Shown here: one piece after another, positions 55,477 to 64,000 of the stretch
Position numbering within the stretch: position 1 is the stretch's first letter
How the letters are laid out: every line of letters starts with the position of its first letter
NCBI RefSeq assembly: GCF_036057275.1
Contig: NZ_CP107945.1
Location: 1,984,001-2,048,000 of the forward strand
Length of the DNA stretch: 64,000 nt
Origin: Streptomyces sp. NBC_00390
GTDB lineage: Bacteria > Actinomycetota > Actinomycetes > Streptomycetales > Streptomycetaceae
Reading direction: 5' to 3'
Program-made: the position numbers and the translations under genes
The notes under the pieces: model-generated
What the model was told of the DNA's origin: nothing
The model's database searches: none
The model's input: only the letters and a program-made list of their open reading frames with translations

Positions 55477-56556
55477 ATGACAAGCACCTACCCCGCTGTT
55501 GACGCCGCCCGCCCGGGCGCGGCCGACCGGGGGCCCGACAGCCGCGAGACCCCCTTCGAGTACCACCTCGACGCCGATGAGGTCGCCGGGCTGCGGGCCG
55601 CCGCGTCGAAGCTCGCCGACACCCACGGGGCGCCCGGCCTGCCGGAGTTCTACGACCGGGACCACGCGGCCGACGAACTGCTGCCCGCGGGCCTGCGCGG
55701 CTTCCTCCTCTCCTACCGCAGGACCGAGGGCCGAGCCGCCTGCCTGGTGCACGGCTTCCCGGTGGACGACGAGCGGCTCGGTCCCACGCCGGAGCACTGG
55801 CGCGATGCCATCGGCAGCACGGCGGCCACGGAGCAGGAGCTGTGGCTTGCGATGTGCGGGACGGTGCTGGGCGACCCGTTCGGCTGGGCGACCCTCCAGG
55901 AGGGCCGCATCATCCAGAACGTCCTGCCGATCCCCGGCGACGAGACACGCCAGAGCGGCTACGGCAGCACGAGTCTGCTGGAGTTCCACACCGAGGACGG
56001 CTTCCACCCCAACCGCTGCGACTATCTGCTGCTGTTCGGCCTGCGCAACCCCGACCGGGTGCCGACCATCGTCGCCTCCGTACGCGATGTGCGCCTCAGC
56101 GACCAGGACCGTGCGGTGCTCGCCGAGGACCGGTTCCACATCCTGCCGGACACCGAGCACATCCGGCAGCTGGAGGCGCACGCCCCCGGCCATCCCGCGC
56201 TGGCGAAGCTGTACGGCATGGTGGACCGGCCCGTGCCGACCGCCGTCCTGTTCGGCGACCGGTTCAACCCGTATCTGCGCATCGACCGTCCCTTCATGCA
56301 TGTGCGCCCCGGTGACACCGAGGCCGAGACGGCGCTCGACCGGCTCATGGACGAGCTGCAGCGCGTGCAGCGGGACATCGCGGTGGGCCCCGGCTCGATG
56401 CTGGTCGTGGACAACTACCGCGCCGTGCACGGCCGCCGTCCCTTCGTCCCGCGGTACGACGGGACCGACCGCTGGCTCAAGAAGCTCACCGTCAGCCGCA
56501 ACCTGCGGCGCAACATCAGCGGCTACGCCCTCGGCCACCACCGCGTCATCGTCTGA
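55477..56556 (+). CDS. VioC-like Fe(II)/2-oxoglutarate amino-acid beta-hydroxylase
   Basis: This 359-residue clavaminate-synthase-like dioxygenase has metal ligands His171 and Glu173 in LEFHTEDGF and distal His318 in RAVHGRRPF, with a 2OG-binding Arg downstream (RYDGTDRWLKK). GDPFGWATLQEGRI and the HTED form are closer to VioC/OrfP arginine hydroxylases than to AsnO, so 3-hydroxylation of free L-arginine is favoured. Asn cannot be excluded, because NRPS-1 reads as Asn. No VioD-like PLP cyclase is nearby, so hydroxyarginine itself may be incorporated. It lies 185 bases after NRPS-3. Confidence 0.88.
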   Translation: MTSTYPAVDAARPGAADRGPDSRETPFEYHLDADEVAGLRAAASKLADTHGAPGLPEFYDRDHAADELLPAGLRGFLLSYRRTEGRAACLVHGFPVDDERLGPTPEHWRDAIGSTAATEQELWLAMCGTVLGDPFGWATLQEGRIIQNVLPIPGDETRQSGYGSTSLLEFHTEDGFHPNRCDYLLLFGLRNPDRVPTIVASVRDVRLSDQDRAVLAEDRFHILPDTEHIRQLEAHAPGHPALAKLYGMVDRPVPTAVLFGDRFNPYLRIDRPFMHVRPGDTEAETALDRLMDELQRVQRDIAVGPGSMLVVDNYRAVHGRRPFVPRYDGTDRWLKKLTVSRNLRRNISGYALGHHRVIV

Positions 56557-56595
56557 ACCGTCCGCGGCATCCCGGCAGAAAGGCAGCACCACCCC

Positions 56596-57366
56596 ATGCG
56601 CACAGTCATCGTGTCCGGCGCGTCCAGCGGTATCGGCCACGCCACCGCCGAACGGTTCGCCCGCTGCGGCGACCATGTGGTCAACCTCGACATCCAGCCG
56701 CCGGCGCCGGGCACGGTGGACGGCCCGCGCGACGGCGGGGGTGAGGTCCGGTGGATCGGGCTGGACGTCGCCGACTGGTCCGGTGTCCGCGACGCGGTCG
56801 ACCGGGTGCACGCCGAGCGCGGCCGTATCGACGTCGTCATCGCGAACGCCGGCATCAGCGTCCGGCACGGCATCCTCGACCTCACCGAGGCCGATGCGCG
56901 GCGCACCCTGGACGTCAACCTGATGGGCGTTCTTGCCCTGTGGCGCCACGCCACGCCGCACATGCTGCGCCAGGGCGAGGGCGTCCTGCTGGCGACGGCG
57001 TCCGTCAACGGCTCGCGCGGTTACCCGCTCTACGCGGACTACAACGCCAGCAAGGCGGGCGTGGCCTCGCTCTGCCAGACCTTCGCCGTCGAGCTGAGCC
57101 CGCTGATCAGGACCGCCTGCGTCGCGCCCGGCGCCGTCCTGACACCCATGCAGCGCGCGGAGTACACCGACGCGATGCTCGACGAGGTCAACGAGCGCAT
57201 CCCGGCCCGCCGGCACGCCCTTCCCGAGGAGATCGCGGACGTCTTCCACTTCCTGGCGTCCCCGCAGGCATCGTTCGTCTCGGGCCAGCAGTTCGTGGTG
57301 GACGGGGCCGAGACCGCAGGGGCCACCACCGCGTTCTTCCCCGGCCCCGTCGAACCGCTGAGCTGA
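56596..57366 (+). CDS. Short-chain dehydrogenase/reductase
   Basis: This 256-residue classical SDR has VSGASSGIGHATAERF, ANAGIS and ADYNASKAG (YxxxK), ending with FVVDGAETAG. It is 39 bases after the hydroxylase and 43 before the P450 on the same strand. It may oxidise the new hydroxyl to a ketone, or act on another alcohol. Confidence 0.9.
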   Translation: MRTVIVSGASSGIGHATAERFARCGDHVVNLDIQPPAPGTVDGPRDGGGEVRWIGLDVADWSGVRDAVDRVHAERGRIDVVIANAGISVRHGILDLTEADARRTLDVNLMGVLALWRHATPHMLRQGEGVLLATASVNGSRGYPLYADYNASKAGVASLCQTFAVELSPLIRTACVAPGAVLTPMQRAEYTDAMLDEVNERIPARRHALPEEIADVFHFLASPQASFVSGQQFVVDGAETAGATTAFFPGPVEPLS

Positions 57367-57409
57367 GCGCGCCGGCCCCGTATCCCGTCACCGAGCTCGA
57401 GGAACGACC

Positions 57410-58642
57410 ATGGAGACCCGCCCACCTCTCGCCCCGGGCCCGCTCGACACCCTGGATCTCGCCGATCCGCTGTTGCACGCCCGCCACGACCTGGGGCCGC
57501 TGTGGCACCGGCTGCGCGCCCAGGCACCGGTGCACTGGCAGCCCGGGACCGGGCGCGGCCCCGGGTTCTGGGTGGTGAGCGGCCATGCCGACATCGTCTC
57601 GGTGCTGGGCGACGGCGAGACCTTCACCTCGGAGCGCGGCAATGTGCTCGACACCCTGCTGACGGGTGGCGACTCGGCGGCTGGGCAGATGCTGGCCGTC
57701 ACGGACGGCCGACCGCACAAGGCGCTGCGCAGCGCCCTGCTGAAGCCGTTCTCGCCGCGCTCCCTCGACGTCGTGGTCGAGAGCGTGCGGCGCGGCACCC
57801 GCCGGCTGGTCGAGGAGGCGGTGGAGCGGGGAGAGGTGGATTTCGCCGCCGACGTGGCCGCGCACATCCCGCTCGCCGCGATCTGCGACCTGCTCGGCGT
57901 ACCGGCCTCGGACCGGAAGCACATCATCGACCTCACCTCGTCGGCGCTGGGCTCGGTGGACGGCGTCCCCGACGAGGAGGCGACCTGGTCGTCACGGAAC
58001 GGCCTGCTGCTCTACTTCTCGGAACTGGCCGAGCAACGGCGCGCCAAGCCGTACGACGACGTGGTCAGCCTCCTGGTGACCAAGGAGATCGACGGCCGGC
58101 CGCTGACCCACGAGGAGATCGTCTTCAACTGCTACAGCATCATCATGGGCGGTCATGAGACGACCCGCTTCGCCATGGTCGGCGGTCTGCACGCGCTGAT
58201 GCGGCACGAGGACCAGTGGCAGGCGCTCAAGTCGGGCCGGGTGAGCACGGCTTCGGCGGTCGAGGAGGTTCTGCGCTGGACCACCCCGGCCCTGCACAGC
58301 GGCAGGACCGCGACCGAGGACGTGTTCTTCGGTGACCAGTTCATCGAGGCCGGCGACATCGTCGTCACCTGGCTGGCGTCCGGCAACCGCGACGAGCGGG
58401 TCTTCGACCGGCCGGACGACTTCGACCTGTCCCGCACGCCCAACCGGCACCTGTCGTTCGCGCACGGCCCGCACTTCTGCCTCGGCGCGTTCCTGGCGCG
58501 GGCCGAGCTGTCGGCCTTGCTGGAGAGCCTGCGGGACCTGGTCGCCGTGGCCGGGCGCGCGGGCCCACCGCAGTACGTGTACTCGAACTTCCTGAGCGGC
58601 ATGTCGGCTCTGCCGGTCACCCTCACCCCGGAACGGGCCTAG
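57410..58642 (+). CDS. Cytochrome P450
   Basis: This 410-residue soluble bacterial P450 has I-helix MGGHETT (246-252), the ExxR pair Glu286/Arg289 (EEVLR) and the haem-binding Cys357 in FAHGPHFCLGAFLAR. The I-helix has Gly-His-Glu-Thr rather than the common Ala-Gly-x-Asp/Glu-Thr, a form often seen in P450s acting on carrier-bound amino acids. GAGGAACGACC precedes ATG 57410. Likely beta-hydroxylation of a peptidyl or aminoacyl-T residue; no ferredoxin gene is adjacent. Confidence 0.93.
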   Translation: METRPPLAPGPLDTLDLADPLLHARHDLGPLWHRLRAQAPVHWQPGTGRGPGFWVVSGHADIVSVLGDGETFTSERGNVLDTLLTGGDSAAGQMLAVTDGRPHKALRSALLKPFSPRSLDVVVESVRRGTRRLVEEAVERGEVDFAADVAAHIPLAAICDLLGVPASDRKHIIDLTSSALGSVDGVPDEEATWSSRNGLLLYFSELAEQRRAKPYDDVVSLLVTKEIDGRPLTHEEIVFNCYSIIMGGHETTRFAMVGGLHALMRHEDQWQALKSGRVSTASAVEEVLRWTTPALHSGRTATEDVFFGDQFIEAGDIVVTWLASGNRDERVFDRPDDFDLSRTPNRHLSFAHGPHFCLGAFLARAELSALLESLRDLVAVAGRAGPPQYVYSNFLSGMSALPVTLTPERA

Positions 58643-58829
58643 TACCGCACAGCGTTGGTTCCCCGGACCACGTACACGATCTGCTGGCACCGGATGCGGC
58701 GCGAACGCGGGGGACCAGGACGCTCAACACCGTTCGGAGCGTCCGGCTGAGCCTGTGCAACTCATGCTCAGTCTTTAGGAACGGTTGAGGCCGTTGGCGT
58801 AGGACGGACTGCGACCTGAGGCCCACCGG

Positions 58830-59018
58830 GTGTGCGGCCGTCGCATCCGCATCGACGCGGCGACGTCCGTCCGCTTCCTCGCGATGCTCGACCGTGCCGT
58901 CGCCCCGCGCCGGCAGATCCACATGGTGCCGGACACCGGCGCCTTCCACATCGCGAGGAAGACCCAGGGCATGGCCGGCTGCCCACATGCGCACCGGACG
59001 CCGCCGGCGCGGCCCTGA
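58830..59018 (+). pseudogene. IS630-like transposase remnant
   Basis: A 62-codon frame (RFLAMLDRAVAPRRQIHMVP, then DTGAFHIARKTQGMAG) resembles the middle of IS630-family DDE transposases, in which the second catalytic Asp lies in a VxDNxxxH context. Here it reads VPDTGAFH. The frame breaks on both sides. It is part of a debris-filled gap between P450 and ACP. Confidence 0.45.
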
Positions 59019-59101
59019 CGGGCAGCGGTGCTGCTCCCTCGTCTCCACTGGAACGCCGCTGTACTGATCGACGCCGCCGCACAGGCAGCGGCCGGCCCAC
59101 C

Positions 59102-59399
59102 GGCTATACGAGTCCCGGCCTCCGCTACGCAAACAGCGGCGAATTGGAGGGCACGCTCGACTTCATCGGCCTGATGATCACCATCGTGCTGGGAGCGGCG
59201 TGCCTGCCGCACGTTGCCATGCAACTGAGCACCGCACCCGACGCGGCAACCGCGCGCCGAACGGTGCGCCATACGATCGGCGTCGTCGTCTCCTTCTGCC
59301 TCACCACAGCTCTGATGGGCCTCGCGGCCACCGCATTGATCGGCGCACCCACGATCATGGCCGCGGACCTCGGAGGCAACAGCGCCCTGCCGCTGCTCT
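59102..59399 (+). pseudogene. Acetate permease (ActP/SSS family) fragment
   Basis: A 99-codon piece shows the ActP pattern: TLDFIGLMITIVLGAACLPH, then STAPDAATARRTVRHTIGV, hydrophobic spans, ADLGGNSALPLL. It corresponds to an internal stretch of sodium:solute symporters with neither start nor C-terminus. It ends abruptly about 59399, where thioesterase-like sequence on the other strand begins. Confidence 0.65.
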
Positions 59400-59549
59400 G
59401 CCCTCGGGCACGTACGGCCGCCAGGCGTTGAAGGCCGCCGCGCTTCCCCCGGAGTGCGACAGGCACAGGAGCCTGAGCCGAGGCTGCCCGACGGTGAACC
59501 GGGCGCTGATCCAGCCTCTGTCCGGTGTGACGGCATCGATGGCGCTCAT
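59397..59549 (-). pseudogene. Truncated type II thioesterase N-terminus
   Basis: The reverse strand from ATG 59549 reads MSAIDAVTPDRGWISARFTV, then PRLRLLCLSHSGGSAAAFNAWRP, matching the start of the intact thioesterase (RLRLICLPQAGGSARSFAPW). Homology stops at about 59397 where the permease fragment starts, so the GHSFG nucleophile and triad are lost. It is a second TEII cut by rearrangement. Confidence 0.7.
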
Positions 59550-59698
59550 GTCCACCAGCCTCACCGCTGCCTCCCTCCCCTGCCAGGCAGCCCGGCGGCA
59601 GCTTGGGCGGAAGCGCACCCTGGGGCGGCCGAGTTGCCGTGTGTTTGCCGGGCTCATTGCCTGGGACCGGTGTGCGGCTCCGGCCTAGCTTCGGCGGC

Positions 59699-60043
59699 AT
59701 GACTCACACTCCTGCCGCCATCGGCGCCGAGGCCGTCTCCCGTGTGGTGTGCGGTATGGTCCGGCTGATCTCGCCGCGCAAGGTCGACCAGGCCGATCCG
59801 GACCACCGCCTCGTCGGCGATCTCGGCTTCCACTCCCTCGTCCTCGCCGAACTCGGTTACAACCTCGAGGATCTGTACGGCCTGCGGTCGCTGACCCCCG
59901 AGGAGGCCATGAAGCTGGAGCGCGTCAGCGACGTGATCGGGTTCGTCAACACCGAGGTGGCGGAGGGCCGGGCGCAGCTCCCCGCCGACGAGGACGTCGC
60001 CGCGCTCTTCGCCCGCTACGGCGTCGACGACCCCGCGGCATGA
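59699..60043 (+). CDS. Discrete acyl carrier protein
   Basis: This 114-residue carrier protein has the attachment Ser46 in DLGFHSLVLAEL. It is longer than usual, with a charged C-terminal extension. It is coupled to the acyl-CoA dehydrogenase (ATGA). The likely role is to accept the acyl chain from the FAAL, hold it for dehydrogenation and pass it to the EntF-like C domain of NRPS-2, as LipD-type carriers do in lipopeptide pathways (inference). Confidence 0.9.
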   Translation: MTHTPAAIGAEAVSRVVCGMVRLISPRKVDQADPDHRLVGDLGFHSLVLAELGYNLEDLYGLRSLTPEEAMKLERVSDVIGFVNTEVAEGRAQLPADEDVAALFARYGVDDPAA

Positions 60044-61788
60044 CCCGCCAGGCATTCGACCGCCCTTCGTACGCACTGGCCGCCGACCTCGAGCGGACGC
60101 TCGGCGACCCGGACGCACCCAGCGGTCCGTTCAGCTGGTCCGAGACGGTCGAGCACGAGGAGAGCGGCGCCCTGCCTCCGGGGGCGGTCGACCTCATCCG
60201 GTCGTGGGGGTTCGCGCAGTATCTGGTGCCCGAGGCGTTCGGCGGCGGGCTGCGGAACCTGGAACAGCTCGTCCTGCTGACCCGTTCGCTCGCGCGCCGC
60301 AATCTGACGGTCTCCGTGATGTTCGGATCGGCGCTCCTCGGCGTCAACCCGGTGTGGCTGTGGGGCGACGAGGAGCAGCGGGCGCGCGTCGCACGGGGCA
60401 TGCTCGACGGTGACCTCGCGTGCTTCGCGGTGTCCGAGCCGGACCACGGCAGCGACCTGGGGACCAACGAGACGAGAGCGGTGCCGGACGGGGACGGATT
60501 CGTCCTCACCGGGGAGAAGTGGCCTGTCGGCAATGCCACCCGGGGCCGTTTCGTGACCGTCTACGCGGCCGTCGAGGGCATCGGGTCGTCGCTGCTGCTG
60601 CTCGACAAGCAAGCTCTGAAGGAGGGGAGTTGGGACAACCATCCCTTCGTCAGGACGGTGGGTCTGCGCGGTCACGACCTCAGCGGCCTCACCTTCCGGG
60701 GAACCAGGGTGCCCGCCGGTGCGCTGGTCGGCCGCCCCGGCACGGGTCTGGCCGGGATCCTGCAGGTGCTCCAGATCACGCGCACGGCGATCGGCGCACT
60801 GTCGATCGGCACCATGGACTCGGTGCTGCGCATCGCCCTGCGCCACGCGCAGGAGCGAGTGCTGTACGGGCAGGAGATCTACCGCATCCCCGTCATCCGG
60901 CGGCACTTGGTGCGGTCGTACCTCGACCTGCTGATCGCCGAGTGCACGGCAATGCCGGTGGCACGCTCGCTCTCGGTCGCCCCGTCCCGGCTCAGCCTGT
61001 GGTCCTCCGTGGTCAAGTACCTCGTGCCGACGCTCGGTGAGGAGGTCACCCAGGAGGCCGCACGGGTCCTGGGCGCGCGCAGCTATCTTCGCGAGGGTGT
61101 GGCCTCGGGTGCCTTCCAGAAGCTCCAGCGCGACCATGCGATCGCGAGCATCTTCGAGGGGACCACGCACGTCAACCTCCACAGCATCGCCTCGCAGCTG
61201 CCCGCCGTGGCCCGGGTGGCCGACCGGCCGGCCCCCGGCGGGGACGCTGTTCTGCGCCAGCTCTTCGACTGGTCCGAGGAGGCCCCGGTCTGGCAGCCCT
61301 CGGGCAGGGCACTGCGGCTGACCAACGCCAGTGAGGACGAGATCACCCGCGGCTGGGAACCGGCCGTGGCCCAGGCCCGCATGATCGCGGAGCGTGAGCT
61401 TCCCGCCCCCGTGGCCGGCGCCCTCCTCAAGGTCCTCGGCGAACTCTCCGCCCGCCGTACGGCGTTCTACCTGCCGATCGCCGCCGGTTCGCTCGATGCC
61501 GCGACGGCCGAGGGACAGGACCGGGCCACCGAGCACTGCGTCCACCACGCGGCGGCCTCGTGCCTCTACACCTGGCTGTACTCCTTCGAACAGGAGCGGG
61601 CATCGGCCGGGGGCACCGGATGGCTGGTGCTCGTCCTGCAGAGGCTGCTGGGGCGGCTCGAGACCACGGCCGAGCTGGACGAGAGCCTGTTCCCGTGGCT
61701 GGAGGAGCTGATGCTGTCGAGCCTTGACGGCCCGGAGTACTTCTCGCTCCAGGCCGTCAAGGCAGCCGCCGGGGTGGCGGAAGGCTGA
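60040..61788 (+). CDS. Acyl-CoA (acyl-ACP) dehydrogenase
   Basis: This 582-residue ACAD-family flavoprotein is longer than the ordinary 380-400 and has a C-terminal extension, as in ACADs of lipopeptide clusters. It shows FAVSEPDHGSDLGTNETRA (flavin/substrate motif), GEKWPVGNATRGRF and, near residue 365, IFEGTTHVNLHSIASQL. Its start overlaps the ACP stop, so the substrate is probably the ACP-bound acyl chain, introducing a 2,3-double bond. It is followed by a strong terminator. Confidence 0.9.
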   Translation: MTRQAFDRPSYALAADLERTLGDPDAPSGPFSWSETVEHEESGALPPGAVDLIRSWGFAQYLVPEAFGGGLRNLEQLVLLTRSLARRNLTVSVMFGSALLGVNPVWLWGDEEQRARVARGMLDGDLACFAVSEPDHGSDLGTNETRAVPDGDGFVLTGEKWPVGNATRGRFVTVYAAVEGIGSSLLLLDKQALKEGSWDNHPFVRTVGLRGHDLSGLTFRGTRVPAGALVGRPGTGLAGILQVLQITRTAIGALSIGTMDSVLRIALRHAQERVLYGQEIYRIPVIRRHLVRSYLDLLIAECTAMPVARSLSVAPSRLSLWSSVVKYLVPTLGEEVTQEAARVLGARSYLREGVASGAFQKLQRDHAIASIFEGTTHVNLHSIASQLPAVARVADRPAPGGDAVLRQLFDWSEEAPVWQPSGRALRLTNASEDEITRGWEPAVAQARMIAERELPAPVAGALLKVLGELSARRTAFYLPIAAGSLDAATAEGQDRATEHCVHHAAASCLYTWLYSFEQERASAGGTGWLVLVLQRLLGRLETTAELDESLFPWLEELMLSSLDGPEYFSLQAVKAAAGVAEG

Positions 61789-61795
61789 GCCGGAC

Positions 61796-61825
61796 AGCCC
61801 GCCGCCCCCGGACGGGCGGCGGGCT
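61796..61825. terminator. Bidirectional stem-loop terminator
   Basis: A 12-bp perfect inverted repeat (AGCCCGCCGCCC / GGGCGGCGGGCT, 6-base loop) lies between the convergent ACAD (stop 61788) and regulator genes. The right arm overlaps the regulator's TAG (61824-61826). Confidence 0.75.
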
Positions 61826-63224
61826 ACCCGGCACGGCCCGCGGCCACGAGCCCCTGGCAGTCGGACTCCGGGGACCGCACGGACCCGGTGTCCGTGGACC
61901 GTTCGGCGTGCGTCACGACATGCCGAACCAGCTCGTGGATGCGGTACGTGTACTGCCGTTCCCGGTTGGTCTGCACGAGCGAGGCGTCCACAAGCTCCGC
62001 CAGCAGATGGGCGACCCGCACCATCCCCGAGCGGCGGCTCGGCTGCGCGGTCAGCACGTCGTCCAGCGAGAAGCCGTTCGGCAACGCGACGAGATCGCAC
62101 AGCAGTTCGCGATGCGGCACCGGCAGAAGGTCGTAGCTCCACCGCACGCTGTCCGACAGCGTGCGGTGTGCGCTCAGACCTCCCGTGTCGGCCTGGTCGA
62201 GCAGGTGGAAGAGAGTCTCCTCATGGAGCAGCGAGGTCAGCGGCAGCGATCTGAGCCGCTGTGCGGCGATCTCGATGGCCAGCGGTACGCCGTCGAGGAG
62301 CCGGCACAACGTGGTGACCTGCGGCAGGTGGTGGGCGAGGTCCAGGGTCGGCAGACTGGCCTGCACCCTGCGCAGCAGGAGTTCCACCGCACTGGGAACC
62401 GTCATGTCACGGCCTTCCTGGCCGTCCACCCACAACGGCTCGACCTCCCACGTCTCGGATGCGCCGGCGGCCAGGGCGCGGCGGGAGGTGACCATCAGAT
62501 GAAGCCCTGGATGCTCGTCGAGCAGTTGCCGCGCGATACGGGCGGTCTGCTGCGCGACATGTTCGGCGCCGTCCAGGACGAGCAGTCGCCGGCCGCTCTG
62601 CGCGCCGCCGCGAGAGGGAGCCGCCTCGCCGATCAGATCCTGTGTGACGCGCGTCAACTCGGCGCGCGTGCGGGCGGTGTCGAGATGTTCGGGCGGGCAG
62701 TCACGCAGCTCGACCACGGCGACGCCGTCCCGGAACAACGGCCGCAGCCGAGAGGCCGCCGCCAGGGCCAGCCGGGTCTTGCCCACACCGCCGGGGCCGG
62801 TCAGGATGATCAGCCGGCTGCGCTGCGCGGAGCTGAGGATGTGGCGCATGTCGGCCTGCCGGCCCACCAGTGGATCACGGAGCGGCCGGGGACCGTGCCA
62901 GGGTGAAAGGGTCGCCGTGCGACTGCGCTGCGCTTCCGGTCGCTGCTCGGGCAGCACCGTCCAGCCGCTGCTCTCCCAGGGCGCCGGCTCGGAGAGCGAG
63001 GCGGGCGCGGCTCCCAGGGCCGTCAGCAGCAGCGCCACGGAAGCCCGCCGGGGATTGGTGTTGGAGCCGGTCTCCAGATTGCGGATCGTCCGTACGCTGA
63101 CGCCGGAGCGCTCGGAAAGCTCCTCCTGCGTCCAGCCGGAGACTCTGCGCTGGTTGAGCAGGAAGTCGCGCAGCTGATGAATGTCAGTTCTGTCGAAGGA
63201 AATAAACTCACTGGGCATCACCAT
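61824..63224 (-). CDS. XRE-type regulator fused to an STAND/NB-ARC-like ATPase
   Basis: This 466-residue protein has an N-terminal XRE HTH (FLLNQRRVSGWTQEELSERS…VRTIRNLETGSN, about 20-60), a P-loop ATPase with Walker A ILTGPGGVGKTRLAL and Walker B RRLLVLDGAEHV, and a winged-helix-like tail. It is related to AfsR-like/STAND activators but has the DNA-binding domain at the N-terminus as XRE and lacks the C-terminal TPR array, so it is shorter. ATG 63224 has AAGGGGGA upstream. It is a plausible activator of the NRPS arm. Confidence 0.88.
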   Translation of the reverse strand: MVMPSEFISFDRTDIHQLRDFLLNQRRVSGWTQEELSERSGVSVRTIRNLETGSNTNPRRASVALLLTALGAAPASLSEPAPWESSGWTVLPEQRPEAQRSRTATLSPWHGPRPLRDPLVGRQADMRHILSSAQRSRLIILTGPGGVGKTRLALAAASRLRPLFRDGVAVVELRDCPPEHLDTARTRAELTRVTQDLIGEAAPSRGGAQSGRRLLVLDGAEHVAQQTARIARQLLDEHPGLHLMVTSRRALAAGASETWEVEPLWVDGQEGRDMTVPSAVELLLRRVQASLPTLDLAHHLPQVTTLCRLLDGVPLAIEIAAQRLRSLPLTSLLHEETLFHLLDQADTGGLSAHRTLSDSVRWSYDLLPVPHRELLCDLVALPNGFSLDDVLTAQPSRRSGMVRVAHLLAELVDASLVQTNRERQYTYRIHELVRHVVTHAERSTDTGSVRSPESDCQGLVAAGRAG

Positions 63225-63747
63225 TGAAAGAATCCCCCTTTATGACATGAGACGTGTGCGGTCCCGGCACATCCCGTACGGTGCGCGCACATCGGCGTCC
63301 ACCGTCCCTTTGACGAGCCGGTCCGCTGCGGGGCAGCCGACAAAGACGCCTTGGCGTGGCACGCCACCACAGGTCACAGGCGAGTGAGTCGCCCCGTACG
63401 CGTGAAAGCCGTACGACTGCGGGTATATGACGAGGAGTCAGTACTGCGGACCGAGCCGCCCGCCCGCTCGCCGCCCGCCTCCACCGCCGACACGACGGCA
63501 TCCGGCTCCCCCCGCTCACATGTGATCAAGGATCTGAAGTAGTCACCCACACGGACGAAACACGAACACAGGTCCGCATGGCATCAGATCACCTCGTTCG
63601 ACACGAGAAATTCCCCCGGAGTGTGTCTTCGTGGCCAGAACCGGACCCTACTCGACTACACGTGCGAGTGGGAGCCGTGAACTTGGCAGGTAAGAGCCGT
63701 ATGACCGCTTGCTGCCAACTCACCTGATACTCACGTAGAAGGACATT
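63225..63747. other. Gene-free intergenic region
   Basis: This 523-base gap lies upstream of the XRE-ATPase regulator and downstream of the PPTase gene. It must contain the regulator's promoter. A 7-bp inverted repeat TTGGCAG (63683-63689) / CTGCCAA (63712-63718) sits near the PPTase 3' end. I see no convincing gene. Confidence 0.5.
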
Positions 63748-64000
63748 TCAGAATTCCGCATCACCGTGCGCCGCGAGGACCACCACGGTCAGCACCAATC
63801 CGGAACGGGCGGCCCAGCGGCCCGGGAAGCCTTCCGCGCACCGGGGAGCACGCGGCATCGCGACGCTCGGGGGAACGCACCGGAACGTGCCGTCGGCGCG
63901 CAGCCGTACCGTGAAGTCCCGGAAGCCGAAACGGGTTCCCAGCCAGGCGGAGAACGCCTTGTAGGAAGCTTCCTTGGCACAGAAGACCAGGCGGTCGAGC
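63748..64000 (-). CDS. 4'-phosphopantetheinyl transferase (Sfp type), partial
   Basis: A reverse-strand frame entering from the right edge encodes the last 84 residues. They begin DRLVFCAKEASYKAFSAW, the (F/W)xxKExxxK motif of Sfp-type PPTases with catalytic Glu and Lys residues, then FRDFTVRLRADGTF, and end VLAAHGDAEF at TGA 63748-63750. The enzyme transfers the phosphopantetheine arm to T and ACP domains. Its placement at the edge of the NRPS arm fits a dedicated activator. The N-terminal part is outside the window. Confidence 0.85.
   Translation of the reverse strand, partial: LDRLVFCAKEASYKAFSAWLGTRFGFRDFTVRLRADGTFRCVPPSVAMPRAPRCAEGFPGRWAARSGLVLTVVVLAAHGDAEF

Noticed and set aside
63789..63980. 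A 63-codon reverse frame at the right edge
   Set aside because: It is in the wrong frame; the adjacent frame carries the PPTase motif CAKEASYKAF and runs off the window.
1..64000. tRNA or rRNA genes
   Set aside because: I saw no tRNA-like or rRNA-like sequence while reading, but a covariance scan was not possible.

Overview
The window is high-GC actinobacterial DNA, most likely from a Streptomyces. The signs are strongly GC-biased codon use, long runs of ATGA/GTGA start-stop overlaps, a whiJ-type regulatory trio (XRE-DUF5753, DUF397, HATPase), a LysM lytic enzyme behind a ydaO-type (c-di-AMP) leader, and one TTA (bldA) codon in a pathway regulator. Most of the window looks like a large secondary-metabolite locus that I cannot match to a known product.

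Left arm (1-23.6 kb). Two paralogous HTH regulators (769-1761 and 18109-19128, both +) bracket a reverse-strand block. That block encodes three ATP-grasp ligases, an MFS exporter, an aldo/keto reductase, a quinone-oxidoreductase-like MDR, a class IV aminotransferase, a HAD phosphatase, an aldonolactone-oxidase-type flavoprotein, an RmlD-like reductase, an RraA/HMG-aldolase-like protein, a full-length transketolase, an SDR and a NeuB-type PEP-condensing synthase. Beyond the second regulator lie a second MDR, a B12-dependent glutamate-mutase-like pair (MutE/MutS) and a membrane fatty-acid-desaturase-like oxidase. Read together, this suggests building an unusual sugar-acid or branched amino acid and joining it to partners by ATP-grasp ligation. 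A MITE-like element (3264-3585) sits between the first ligase and the MFS gene.

Middle (23.6-31.3 kb). This stretch looks like housekeeping or a boundary: a small repeat-bearing secreted peptide, an intergenic tandem repeat, the riboswitch-controlled LysM/transglycosylase, a berberine-bridge-type FAD oxidase next to a TPR-LuxR regulator, an unknown protein and the whiJ-type trio.

Right arm (31.3-64 kb). This is a nonribosomal lipopeptide-like locus: amidinotransferase, MbtH, NRPS-1 (C-A-T-T-E-C-T, Asn code), type II thioesterase, diiron oxygenase, PQQ-repeat lipoprotein, fatty acyl-AMP ligase, NRPS-2 (EntF-like C-A-T), NRPS-3 (C-A-T-C-A-T), a VioC-like Fe/2OG hydroxylase, SDR, P450, discrete acyl carrier protein, acyl-CoA dehydrogenase, an XRE-ATPase regulator and, at the right edge, a partial Sfp-type phosphopantetheinyl transferase. 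The FAAL, acyl carrier protein and EntF-like C domain suggest lipoinitiation on NRPS-2. Short terminal docking-like segments suggest the order NRPS-2, NRPS-3, NRPS-1. No integrated thioesterase is present.

Recent rearrangement is visible. NRPS-1 has an exact 243-bp tandem duplication that creates twin T domains. NRPS-2 and NRPS-3 share an identical 364-bp A-T segment. Two gaps hold gene fragments: a FAAL relic near 41.9 kb, and IS630-like, acetate-permease-like and thioesterase pieces at 58.8-59.55 kb. Whether the two arms make one product or two is unresolved.
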